Below, piece after piece: positions 1 to 7,127 of a stretch of 10,612 nucleotides of DNA. Position 1 is the stretch's first letter. The number at the start of each line of letters is the position of its first letter. The position numbers and the translations under genes were made by a program. Source of the stretch: Bdellovibrionales bacterium (GTDB lineage Bacteria > Bdellovibrionota > Bdellovibrionia > Bdellovibrionales > JAMPXM01); contig SXRI01000350.1 of the NCBI GenBank assembly GCA_005793615.1, positions 1 through 10,612 of the forward strand, given 5' to 3'. Below the pieces are notes generated by a model, which was not told where the DNA came from, did not search any database, and saw only the letters and a program-made list of their open reading frames with translations.

Positions 1-53
1 AGTTGTCGCCATACTCCAGGCCGGCTTGGGGATTCACTCTTGAGTATCATCAT
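1..53 (-). CDS. 5' end of an unidentified gene (partial)
   Basis: Only the first 17 codons lie in the window and the frame stays open to the edge. On the minus strand it starts with two consecutive ATG codons (53-51 and 50-48) and reads MMILKSESPSRPGVWRQ. The case rests on a strong Shine-Dalgarno run just upstream (58-67) and on its position downstream of nadB in the same direction, 126 bases after the nadB stop. The peptide is too short to show a domain and I do not recognise it. It could be co-transcribed with nadB or use its own promoter (105-132). Confidence 0.5.
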   Translation of the reverse strand, partial: MMILKSESPSRPGVWRQ

Positions 54-57
54 TGAT

Positions 58-67
58 CCTCTCTCCT
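58..67 (-). promoter_or_regulatory. Ribosome binding site for the left-edge gene
   Basis: Read on the minus strand this is AGGAGAGAGG, ending four bases before the ATG at 53. It is a near-consensus Shine-Dalgarno run and the main reason to believe that a gene begins at 53. Confidence 0.5.
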
Positions 68-104
68 ACATTGGAAAGCAAGGTCCACAAAAATCAATGG
101 TGAC

Positions 105-132
105 AGTTTAGGATGGTACTAGAGTTTCGCAA
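105..132 (-). promoter_or_regulatory. Possible promoter for the left-edge gene
   Basis: On the minus strand TTGCGA (132-127) is followed, after 16 bases, by TAAACT (110-105). Each hexamer matches the sigma-70 consensus at four of six positions. Transcription would start near base 98, giving a leader of about 45 bases. The match is modest and the gap is short, so read-through from nadB is an equal alternative. Confidence 0.25.
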
Positions 133-179
133 GTCCAGGTTGTGTTTTGCGACAATAGAGTTTTGACTCTTTTTAGGAG

Positions 180-1856
180 TTAAGTATTGAAACCGCGCGG
201 CGGAATAATGGTATCACGAATGTCGTTATCGTCGCTTTGCGGGTAGTCAATATTGTAGTGGATACCGCGCGACTCTTTACGGGCGAGAGCGCATCGTACG
301 GAAAGATCGGCGACGAGAGCTAAGTTGCGCAATTCGATAATGTCAGGATGAAGTGTCAGATGGCCGTAATAGTCAGCGACTTCATGGAGGATGTTGCGCA
401 GGCGGGTACTGGCGCGTTCGAGTCGGCGGTTAGAGCGTACGATGCCGACGTAGTTCCACATCAAACGGCGAATCTCGTCCCACACGTGTGAAATCACAAT
501 CATTTCATCTTCGTTGCTCTGCCCGGTGGTTTTTCCGTTAAGAGCAAATGTGCTTGTCGTAAACTGAGGTGGTGCAAACTCCGTTAGATGTTGAAGCGTG
601 AACTGGGCGGCATTATGCGAGAACACCAAGCATTCGAGCAGGGAGTTGCTTGCCAGGCGATTGGCTCCATGCAGTCCGGTACACGCAGTTTCACCAGCGG
701 CCAAAAGCCCAGCGATGTCGGTGCAGCCATTCAGGTCAGTGATGACTCCGCCACATAAGAAATGTGCAGCCGGCACCACGGGAATCGGTTGCTTAGTCAT
801 ATCAATGCCGTACTCAAGGCACTTGGCGTAGTTAACAGGAAAACGCTCGCGAATAAAATCTGCGGGTTTGTGGCTGATATCGAGGTACACACATTCCGCC
901 CCAGTGCGCTTCATTTCCGCGTCGATGATTCGCGCCACAATATCGCGCGGAGCAAGGGCTCCAAGCGGATGTTGTTTTTTAGCGAAAGCTTCGCCAGAGG
1001 CGTTGATCAGTTCGCCACCTTCACCGCGTACGGCCTCGGTGATAAGGGAGTTGCGGGCGCTGGGATGATAGAGCACCGTAGGATGAAACTGCATGAACTC
1101 GAGATTGGCCACGCGCGCGCCAGCTCGATAAGCCATGGCGATGCCGTCACCGGTCGCGCCACTCCAATTCGAAGTGTAATTATAGATTTTGCCGGCGCCG
1201 CCCGTTGCCAACATCGTAAACCGCGCGAAAATATCGACGACAGTCTGGTTCTTGCGATCAAACGCATGTGCCCCCACGCAGCGAGGCGGATGCACTGAAA
1301 AAGGTTTGTAGTCGCGATCAAGAATCAGGTCGATGGCGAAATGAAACTCTTTGATCTCAATATTCGGATGGCCAAGCGCCAGCGCCAGAAGATACTCATG
1401 GATTTCGAGGCCGGTATGGTCCTGCACGTGCAGGATTCGTCGATGACTATGCCCGCCCTCGCGAGTCAGATCTAACGATGCGCCTTTTTGATCCTTAACA
1501 TCGAAATGAACTCCCCACTTAAGAAGATCTTCGATTCGTTGAGGTGCCGCGTGCACCACGGCTTTCACCACATCTTCGTGGCAGAGGCCGGCGCCGGCGG
1601 TCAAAGTGTCGCGGGCGTGACTCTCAAAACTGTCGTCAGGAGACATGACGGCAGCTATTCCGCCTTGGGCCATCGAGGTATTTGTAGCCGGCGCTGCGCT
1701 CTTCGAAAGGATCAGCACTCGGCCTTGATCCGCAACTTTAAGTGCATAGGCAAGACCCGCAAGGCCGCTACCGATCACCAAGAAATCGCAAGTTTCGATC
1801 TGCGTATTCTTCGTCGAACTGGTCGGCATACTGGGCGTCGAAAGGGGCGTTGCCAT
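180..1856 (-). CDS. nadB: L-aspartate oxidase (NadB)
   Basis: FAD-dependent cytoplasmic enzyme that oxidises L-aspartate to iminoaspartate, which NadA (quinolinate synthase) condenses with dihydroxyacetone phosphate in de novo NAD synthesis. The 558-residue product has the dinucleotide-binding motif GSGLAGL (29-35), TNTSMAQGGIAAV (58-70), EGGHSHRR (133-140), EFMQFHPT (253-260), LAPRD (301-305), PAAHF (362-366) and HGANRLASNS (396-405). His258, Arg304, His365 and Arg400 align at a constant offset of 14 with E. coli active-site residues His244, Arg290, His351 and Arg386, so it looks catalytically intact. The C-terminal helical domain (about 450-558) is complete. It is slightly longer than E. 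coli NadB (540), mainly through a Ser/Thr-rich N-terminus. The ATG at 1856 is preceded by GGTGAGGA nine bases upstream, which supports this start. nadA and nadC are not in the window. Confidence 0.96.
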   Translation of the reverse strand: MATPLSTPSMPTSSTKNTQIETCDFLVIGSGLAGLAYALKVADQGRVLILSKSAAPATNTSMAQGGIAAVMSPDDSFESHARDTLTAGAGLCHEDVVKAVVHAAPQRIEDLLKWGVHFDVKDQKGASLDLTREGGHSHRRILHVQDHTGLEIHEYLLALALGHPNIEIKEFHFAIDLILDRDYKPFSVHPPRCVGAHAFDRKNQTVVDIFARFTMLATGGAGKIYNYTSNWSGATGDGIAMAYRAGARVANLEFMQFHPTVLYHPSARNSLITEAVRGEGGELINASGEAFAKKQHPLGALAPRDIVARIIDAEMKRTGAECVYLDISHKPADFIRERFPVNYAKCLEYGIDMTKQPIPVVPAAHFLCGGVITDLNGCTDIAGLLAAGETACTGLHGANRLASNSLLECLVFSHNAAQFTLQHLTEFAPPQFTTSTFALNGKTTGQSNEDEMIVISHVWDEIRRLMWNYVGIVRSNRRLERASTRLRNILHEVADYYGHLTLHPDIIELRNLALVADLSVRCALARKESRGIHYNIDYPQSDDNDIRDTIIPPRGFNT

Positions 1857-1902
1857 GGAGAAAAATCCTCACCATTTAGGCCTTGGGCTTTATTGGCGGG
1901 GG

Positions 1903-1931
1903 AGAATAGCGAGAGTCTGTACCTTCGTCGA
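1903..1931 (-). promoter_or_regulatory. Possible nadB promoter
   Basis: On the minus strand TCGACG (1931-1926), a 17-base spacer and TATTCT (1908-1903) give four-of-six matches to both sigma-70 hexamers at ideal spacing. The start point would lie near 1896, about 40 bases before the nadB ATG. No NAD-repressor operator could be recognised. Confidence 0.35.
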
Positions 1932-1995
1932 GTGTTTCGAGGGTCTCGTTGGGTCGATGCGTCAGATTTGTCGGCGAGTAAACGTAAATTGAAAT

Positions 1996-2024
1996 TTGCA
2001 ACCGCCTGCTCATAAAAGTAGAAT
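1996..2024 (+). promoter_or_regulatory. Likely promoter of the six-gene plus-strand operon
   Basis: TTGCAA (1996-2001), a 17-base spacer and TAGAAT (2019-2024) match sigma-70 -35 and -10 boxes at four and five of six positions. An AT-rich stretch follows the -10. Transcription would begin near 2031, leaving a leader of about 90 bases before the ATG at 2123. The inverted repeat AAATT-GA-AATTT (1986-1997) overlaps the start of the -35 box and could be an operator, but this is speculative. No other promoter of this quality was noticed before the downstream genes. Confidence 0.5.
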
Positions 2025-2105
2025 AATTTTCGACGGTTAATACGTCACGGATGGGTGTCCGGCTCGCTGGCTCCCTAGACTGAGACCCAATGGCAACTGA
2101 CTACC

Positions 2106-2111
2106 AAGGAG
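2106..2111 (+). promoter_or_regulatory. Ribosome binding site that decides the sensor gene start
   Basis: AAGGAG stands 11 bases before the ATG at 2123. The upstream in-frame ATG at 2090 has no Shine-Dalgarno-like sequence before it. Starting at 2123 also puts the hydrophobic segment almost at the N-terminus, as usual for membrane sensors. Confidence 0.5.
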
Positions 2112-2122
2112 TGGTGGCGAGT

Positions 2123-4348
2123 ATGCGTATTCAGATGAAGCTGGCTCTATTGGTTTTTCTTGTCCTGACGGGCGCGATTTCGGCGGTCGTATGGAAAACT
2201 CGCGCGCTCTTAGTACAAGACAAGCTCGGGTTCATTGCTGATTCTGCCATGAAGCAGGTGGCTCCACTTAAACGCCTCACACAAGAGCGCCTTGATGAGC
2301 AGAAGGGGCGTTTGGTTAAGTTTGCTGCTGGCCGCGCCTCTTTAGGAGCCGGGCGCATGAAGGCTCCTGTCGATTATGATGCCATCGCCTTGGTGCAGCT
2401 CACATCGAATCAACCGAATCAATGGTCGCCCACATGGGTCGAAAAGCAATCGACTCCAAAAGCAGATTTACCCGCTGGCTTTGAGACAACTCTTCTGAAG
2501 AGTTTGCCGTATGCGCGGGTGCGAGACGGCGAGATCTTTTGGGCCCGCTTGAGTGATCGCCAAGGTTTGCCACTCTATGCTCTTATGGTATCGGTCGAAA
2601 TTCAAGGGGGAGCGGCTTCTGGCGCGTCCTCTGGCGTGGGTGCTCTGCCAGACTCTGTTGACTATGCGGCGGCACCCGCAGGCGGCGGCAAAAAAGCCGT
2701 GGTCGTGGGATTTACTTCCGCAGCGCCGCTGGCCGATCTGACTGAAGATTATATTGGTTCAACAAATACAGTTTATGTTATCGATGACAAGGGCTACGTC
2801 GCTTCGCACGTGAACAAAGCTTACCTCGGATCGCTTTTCACCGAAGACCCGATTGTGGCGGAAATCATCAATACCAAGAAAGCCTCGGCCTCGGGGAATT
2901 ATCAGGATATCGAAAGACGGGACGTACTTGGCCACTTTGAGCGCATCGATCGTACGAATCTCTATGCTGTTATCAGCACACCACTAGCGCCGACCCTCGA
3001 ACTGATCTCGCTGCATATGCGCACGGCGCTCACCGCGGCTGGTGCCGTCGGACTTTTGGGACTTTTGATTACTTGGTTGCTCGGTCGTAATCTTGTTTCG
3101 CAGATGGAGCAGACGATCGCAACCGCGGTGGCCGAGAAGGGTTTACGCCAACCACCATCAATGCCAAACACCAAGGCCAGCGTTGTTTCGCAGCCCACAT
3201 CCGTGCCCGCCGCTGTGCCGGTGGCTTTGACGGTAGCTCAACCGCTCGCGCCGCCTGCGAACGCCCCTACTGTGCCGGCGAGCAAATCACCGCTGCTGGC
3301 AACCGGCTTTGTGAATGTTATCAAAGAGCCAGTGCTTGCGATTCTTGGGCACGCACAGCTGGTCCGCTCGAAAGCGGGTGATCCGCAGCAAGTGGCCTCG
3401 CATGCCGAGAGTATTGAGCGGGAAGCACGGCGTGCGAAAGAAGCCATCGACCGGTTGACCACTTGGGCTGAACCGCTATCGCCGCTAAGAAAGATCGAGC
3501 CCCTTGACCTGAAGGCGATCGTAGAGGCGGTACTCGCGGAACATGAAGAGGACTTCAAGATCGATGGTGTCTTTGTCGCCCGTGAACTACATGATGTGCC
3601 TAAAGTTCGTGGCACGGTTGAGGACATTAAGGTAGCCTTGGCGAATCTTTTCGCGAACGCCTGTGAGGCGATGCGCGCCCGTTCCAAAAAGCATTTACGT
3701 GTTACTTTAGAGTTAAACAGTCAAGGGGTACGTCTCGCGGTTACTGATACTGGTGTGGGTATGACTCGTGATGTGAAAGAGCAAGCCTTCGAACCGTTCT
3801 TCAAATCGTTCGAAACCCCTGGGAGAATCGGTCTTGGCTTAGCGATGGTTCAAAGGGCGGTGAAATCGATGGGTGGCACGTGTGAAATCGAAAGCACTCC
3901 GGGCGAGGGCGCTACCTTTAATCTCAACTTGCCAGTGACCGCCGAAGATCGGCAGCTTTTTCACAATGCCCCTTTCGAGTCGGTCGCTGTGCCGCCACCA
4001 ACGCCGGCCGTGTCGGCTCCGGCGGCGCCCCCCACTATCGAACGACCCAAACATGTGTTGCCACCATTGGAGCGGACCACTGAACCGCCCGCGGGTGCGG
4101 CGGTCGTTGATCGTGATGATGATGCGTTCGATGATGAAGATGAGAAATTCACCAACATTTCCTTGTCGGCGAAAGAACCCCTCGCACAAGGAACAGTAAT
4201 GAAAACTCTGGCAGAAATCGAGAGTGAGGCGCTGTTAAAATCCACACCGCCGGCAAAGCCAGAAACGGCACCCGATACTGATGCCGTACGTGATTCAGGA
4301 CCGGAAGAGTTTCGTGTGAAAGTTCGTAGACCACGTGTGAGGAGCTAA
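2123..4348 (+). CDS. Membrane histidine-kinase-like sensor with Asn at the phosphoacceptor site
   Basis: Numbering is from ATG 2123 (741 residues); an in-frame ATG at 2090 would add 11 residues but lacks a ribosome site. A first membrane helix (about 4-24) is followed by an extracytoplasmic sensor domain (25-300). Its second half (YVIDDKGYVASH, about 218-229, then a G-N-Y strand) resembles a Cache fold, and it contains a Gly/Ala/Ser-rich insert (162-189). A second helix (301-321) and a Pro/Ala-rich linker (354-386) lead to a DHp-like helical pair (394-451) and a HATPase domain (499-606). The HATPase has N-box NLFANACEAM with Asn512, G1 box DTGVGM from Asp542, F-box FEPFFKSF and G2 box GLGLAMV, all intact. 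In the DHp, VNVIKEPVLAILG aligns without gaps to the usual AHELRNPLTAILG, putting Asn398 at the phosphorylated His. A 135-residue tail rich in Pro, with an acidic run (663-674) and a basic end (RVKVRRPRVRS), follows. The degenerate receiver/GGDEF gene begins five bases later, so they are probably partners. It may act as an ATP-binding pseudo-kinase, or receive a phosphate elsewhere. Confidence 0.85.
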   Translation: MRIQMKLALLVFLVLTGAISAVVWKTRALLVQDKLGFIADSAMKQVAPLKRLTQERLDEQKGRLVKFAAGRASLGAGRMKAPVDYDAIALVQLTSNQPNQWSPTWVEKQSTPKADLPAGFETTLLKSLPYARVRDGEIFWARLSDRQGLPLYALMVSVEIQGGAASGASSGVGALPDSVDYAAAPAGGGKKAVVVGFTSAAPLADLTEDYIGSTNTVYVIDDKGYVASHVNKAYLGSLFTEDPIVAEIINTKKASASGNYQDIERRDVLGHFERIDRTNLYAVISTPLAPTLELISLHMRTALTAAGAVGLLGLLITWLLGRNLVSQMEQTIATAVAEKGLRQPPSMPNTKASVVSQPTSVPAAVPVALTVAQPLAPPANAPTVPASKSPLLATGFVNVIKEPVLAILGHAQLVRSKAGDPQQVASHAESIEREARRAKEAIDRLTTWAEPLSPLRKIEPLDLKAIVEAVLAEHEEDFKIDGVFVARELHDVPKVRGTVEDIKVALANLFANACEAMRARSKKHLRVTLELNSQGVRLAVTDTGVGMTRDVKEQAFEPFFKSFETPGRIGLGLAMVQRAVKSMGGTCEIESTPGEGATFNLNLPVTAEDRQLFHNAPFESVAVPPPTPAVSAPAAPPTIERPKHVLPPLERTTEPPAGAAVVDRDDDAFDDEDEKFTNISLSAKEPLAQGTVMKTLAEIESEALLKSTPPAKPETAPDTDAVRDSGPEEFRVKVRRPRVRS

Positions 4349-4353
4349 CAGTC

Positions 4354-5937
4354 GTGGACGTCGCAAAGCGCCGAGCGGAATTTTCAATCTTTGTCGTCGA
4401 CCGAGAGCCGGCAACCGCCAAGGAATTGACCGATTCTCTTAGAGCTTCTGGCTATACCGACAGTCGGTTTTATCCGACTCTCGATTCGGCTTTGGCGGTG
4501 ATTCGTGAGGCATTGCCGCACGTGGTGGTGGTGGATAGTTCGGGATTCGAAACTGAATTGGAAGATTTTTTAGGCGCCATTCGTGAAGTCAGCAGTGAAA
4601 TTCTTGTCATTGCCGCGCTGCCTGCGGCGTTGAAGCTCCATGGACTGCAACTGGTGAGCCGCGGCCTTGTCTATGATACGATCAACCGCCCGTTCCCGAC
4701 CAGTCTCGAGTTGATCCAGAAAATCGATCGTGCTGTCGGACGCCTTTATTTTCAGTTTGAAACCGAACAGATCAAAGAATTTTATGAGGCGAAAACCGGT
4801 GCGCAGCGAGAAAGTTCGGCAGAATCAGTTGCCGGAGAATACTCGAATTTTGCTCTGGCCAAGGCGGAGACAGCTGAAGCCGAGAACAAGATCGCGCTCG
4901 AATACCGTTTTCTCAATAAACTTCTGTTGCACTTCGATGATGAAAAAGATGTCGAAGAAACGGTGATGCTCTTAATGGAGGGACTGACGCGCTCTCTTAC
5001 CGATACGCCGGTTTTATATTTTAAATATTTCGCCGGCCACATGACCCTTCTGTTCTCGCGGGCGACGCTTCTCCCGAACGATACTTTCCGTGGACTCGGT
5101 ATTGATCTCAAGAAAGAGGGCGGGCGCTCCCTTGAAGAGTATTTTGAACATCCTGCGACGCTTCCTGGGATGAGGAAAATGGTGCGTGAAGTTTTCAAGT
5201 GCGAACTCTTTTCCGCCTTTACTCATATGGACGGCGACGAGGTACGCGGTGTTTTCATCATCCTTGATGAAGTGGAAGTAGAAGACAGCGACAGTAAAGT
5301 GGTGTGCCTCAAGCGTATGTTTGATTTGGCGTACAAGCGCAATTTGATTTTGAAGGAGAAGCACAGTCTCGATGTGACTGATCCGGTAACCGGGTTGGTC
5401 AGCCGACGACACTTTAGCAAACTCATGAATGATGAGATCGCGCGTGCGCGGCGCTTGATGATGCCGGTGACCCTCATGGTATTTAGCGTCGATCGCTGCC
5501 AAGAATTGAAGGACCATTTTGGCGCCCAACAAATGGACGCACTCCTGCGCTCGGTTGGCGGGCTTTTGAAAAAGTCCACTCGCTCCAATGACGTGGTGGC
5601 GCGTGTGGGGCATGAGGAGTTCGCCTGCTTGTTGCCGCACACGTCGGTGCGCGGTGGATCGATCAAGGCCGAGCGTTTTCGCCGCTTCATAGAACTTGCT
5701 AAATTTCCGATTCTCGAGGGTCGTGAACCGCTCACGGTTTCTTGTGGGGTAAGTGAGTATCCGTCCTTTGCCAACGATGCCGAAATGCTTCTGCAGAGTG
5801 CCGACGAAGCGCTCTTCGAAGTAAAAAACAGCGGTGGCAACAAGGTATGTTTATCGAAAGCTCCTCCCGGATTTCAACAAGACTTTCTATCTGTCGAGGT
5901 GCCATTGAGTCCGCGCCTCGGTGGCGGTCGCGGATGA
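4354..5937 (+). CDS. Receiver - GAF-like - degenerate GGDEF protein, possible c-di-GMP receptor
   Basis: A 527-residue cytoplasmic protein with a GTG start nine bases after GAGGAG (4339-4344), five bases beyond the previous stop. The N-terminal receiver-like domain (about 10-130) keeps the acceptor Asp61 (VVVVDSS) and Asp16, but the second acidic residue is Arg17, the switch Thr/Ser is Ala87 and the conserved Lys is Arg112 (NRPF). A charged helical linker (155-185) leads to a GAF-like region (about 186-335), then a GGDEF-family domain (342-500) beginning DPVTGL. The signature GGDEF is GHEEF (419-423). In an ungapped alignment to PleD the first metal-binding Asp is Ser378 and the guanine-contacting Asn is Lys387, so it should not make c-di-GMP. 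The inhibitory-site RxxD is present as RSND (410-413), five residues before the signature as in active cyclases, so the protein may bind c-di-GMP. Its stop overlaps the alr start by four bases. The binding role is inferred. Confidence 0.85.
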   Translation: MDVAKRRAEFSIFVVDREPATAKELTDSLRASGYTDSRFYPTLDSALAVIREALPHVVVVDSSGFETELEDFLGAIREVSSEILVIAALPAALKLHGLQLVSRGLVYDTINRPFPTSLELIQKIDRAVGRLYFQFETEQIKEFYEAKTGAQRESSAESVAGEYSNFALAKAETAEAENKIALEYRFLNKLLLHFDDEKDVEETVMLLMEGLTRSLTDTPVLYFKYFAGHMTLLFSRATLLPNDTFRGLGIDLKKEGGRSLEEYFEHPATLPGMRKMVREVFKCELFSAFTHMDGDEVRGVFIILDEVEVEDSDSKVVCLKRMFDLAYKRNLILKEKHSLDVTDPVTGLVSRRHFSKLMNDEIARARRLMMPVTLMVFSVDRCQELKDHFGAQQMDALLRSVGGLLKKSTRSNDVVARVGHEEFACLLPHTSVRGGSIKAERFRRFIELAKFPILEGREPLTVSCGVSEYPSFANDAEMLLQSADEALFEVKNSGGNKVCLSKAPPGFQQDFLSVEVPLSPRLGGGRG

Positions 5938-7127
5938 CAACTGCCGATTCCACTCAGTACCGGCCAACTGTGGCGGAGATCGATCTAGACGCGATCGCTG
6001 CCAACTTTCATACGCTAAGAAGATTGGTTGAGGAGGATGCGTTCTTTTGTCCCATGGTCAAAGCAAATGCCTACGGGCATGGCGATGTCGAGGTCGCCAA
6101 TACACTTCGTTCAGCGGGTGCCACGCATCTTGGAGTGGCCTCGATTGAAGAGGGGGCGGCGCTCAGGGCCGCCGGCGATCAACTCTCAATTCTGGTTTTC
6201 GGTGTATTCTCGGAAATAGAATGTGCTCGCGCCCTGCTCGAATGGCGGATGACGCCGGTCGTGAGTTGTTGGTCCCAGGTGGCAGCCTTAGAGAGAGCGC
6301 TTTCGGAGCGAACTGAACTCGATTTTTCGCTGCGGATACATTTGAAGTTCAATACTGGCATGAATCGCCTCGGCTTTACGGTAGATGAAGCTCCGCGGAT
6401 CAGAGCCTGGTTGGAATCTCATCCTAAATTCCGCTTAGAGGGTGTGTGCACGCATCTTTTGCGTGGTGACGATGCCGACGAAAAAGAGGGTGAAACGGCC
6501 GCACAATTCGCGGAGTTTGCCAAAGTCTTGGCTTCCTTTCGCGGACTTCGCTTTCACGCACACGCTTTGAACTCAGCGGCGTTGAGCGCTTTCATGCACA
6601 GTGAAGTGGCGCGAAGTTTGTATGACCGCGCAACTTTCGGGCCTTTAGGGGCGCGACCAGGAATCGCGATTTACGGAGCGCAAGGCTCAGACCGAGCCGT
6701 GCTGCGATTATCGCTCAGACCCGCTCTTCAGCTCAAAAGTCGCGTCGAGGTGGTCAATCATTTGAAAACGGGTGATTGCGTTTCCTACAGTGCTCAGTGG
6801 CGTGCGCAGAGAGAAAGTTGGGTTGGGGTCGTGCCGATCGGTTATGCCGATGGCTATATGCGCGCTCTTTCCAATTGCGGAACAGTCCTTTGTCGTGGGT
6901 TTCGAGTTCCTGTTATCGGAACGGTTTGTATGGATTATCTTATGATTGACCTGACTGATGTGGCGCGTCCCGGCGAGCGTCTTACTTTCGGTGACGAGGT
7001 GACTTTGATCGGAAAACAGCTTTCCGTGGATGAGCTGGCCGCACGTGCGGGTACGATTTCCTATGAGATTTTGACTCGCTTGGGAGCTCGGGTGCCAAAA
7101 CGCTATTCAAGAGGTGACGTCGGATGA
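5934..7127 (+). CDS. alr: Alanine racemase
   Basis: PLP-dependent cytoplasmic enzyme interconverting L- and D-alanine for D-Ala-D-Ala in peptidoglycan. The 397-residue product has the PLP lysine Lys43 in MVKANAYGHG (41-50), the LKFNTGMNRLG segment (137-147), THLLRGDDADE (173-183), HALNSAALS (210-218), RPGIAIYG (241-248), the second catalytic base Tyr285 in VSYSAQW and GTVCMDYLMIDL (329-340). All the expected active-site elements are present, so it should be functional. The ATG at 5934 overlaps the previous TGA (ATGA). A longer frame from 5847 would put 29 unrelated residues before the usual N-terminus, inside the previous gene, so 5934 is preferred. The site just upstream (GGTGG) is weak, which suggests translational coupling. 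The gene lies between signalling and lipid-transport genes and overlaps both neighbours. Confidence 0.96.
   Translation: MTTADSTQYRPTVAEIDLDAIAANFHTLRRLVEEDAFFCPMVKANAYGHGDVEVANTLRSAGATHLGVASIEEGAALRAAGDQLSILVFGVFSEIECARALLEWRMTPVVSCWSQVAALERALSERTELDFSLRIHLKFNTGMNRLGFTVDEAPRIRAWLESHPKFRLEGVCTHLLRGDDADEKEGETAAQFAEFAKVLASFRGLRFHAHALNSAALSAFMHSEVARSLYDRATFGPLGARPGIAIYGAQGSDRAVLRLSLRPALQLKSRVEVVNHLKTGDCVSYSAQWRAQRESWVGVVPIGYADGYMRALSNCGTVLCRGFRVPVIGTVCMDYLMIDLTDVARPGERLTFGDEVTLIGKQLSVDELAARAGTISYEILTRLGARVPKRYSRGDVG
7111..7117 (+). promoter_or_regulatory. Strong ribosome binding site for mlaE
   Basis: GAGGTGA stands six bases before the mlaE ATG, inside the last codons of alr. It is the best Shine-Dalgarno match in the operon and suggests that mlaE can be translated well independently of alr. 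Confidence 0.5.

Noticed and set aside
120..163. Direct repeat TAGAGTTT at 120-127 and 156-163, and a TCGCAA/TTGCGA inverted pair nearby
   Set aside because: Eight-base and six-base matches in a short AT-rich gap are likely by chance, and no known operator was recognised.
157..174. Hairpin AGAGT-TTTG-ACTCT followed by TTTT, like an intrinsic terminator on the plus strand
   Set aside because: The stem is only five base pairs and AT-rich, and no plus-strand gene precedes it. On the minus strand, where nadB would need it, the T-tract is on the wrong side.
1488..2015. 175-codon plus-strand open frame opposite nadB
   Set aside because: It lies mostly antisense to a well-conserved enzyme gene, has no domain pattern and runs into the promoter region. 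It is a shadow frame.
5847..5933. Extended alr start adding 29 residues
   Set aside because: The added residues lie inside the preceding gene and resemble no alanine racemase N-terminus. The ATG at 5934 gives the normal family start and an ATGA overlap.
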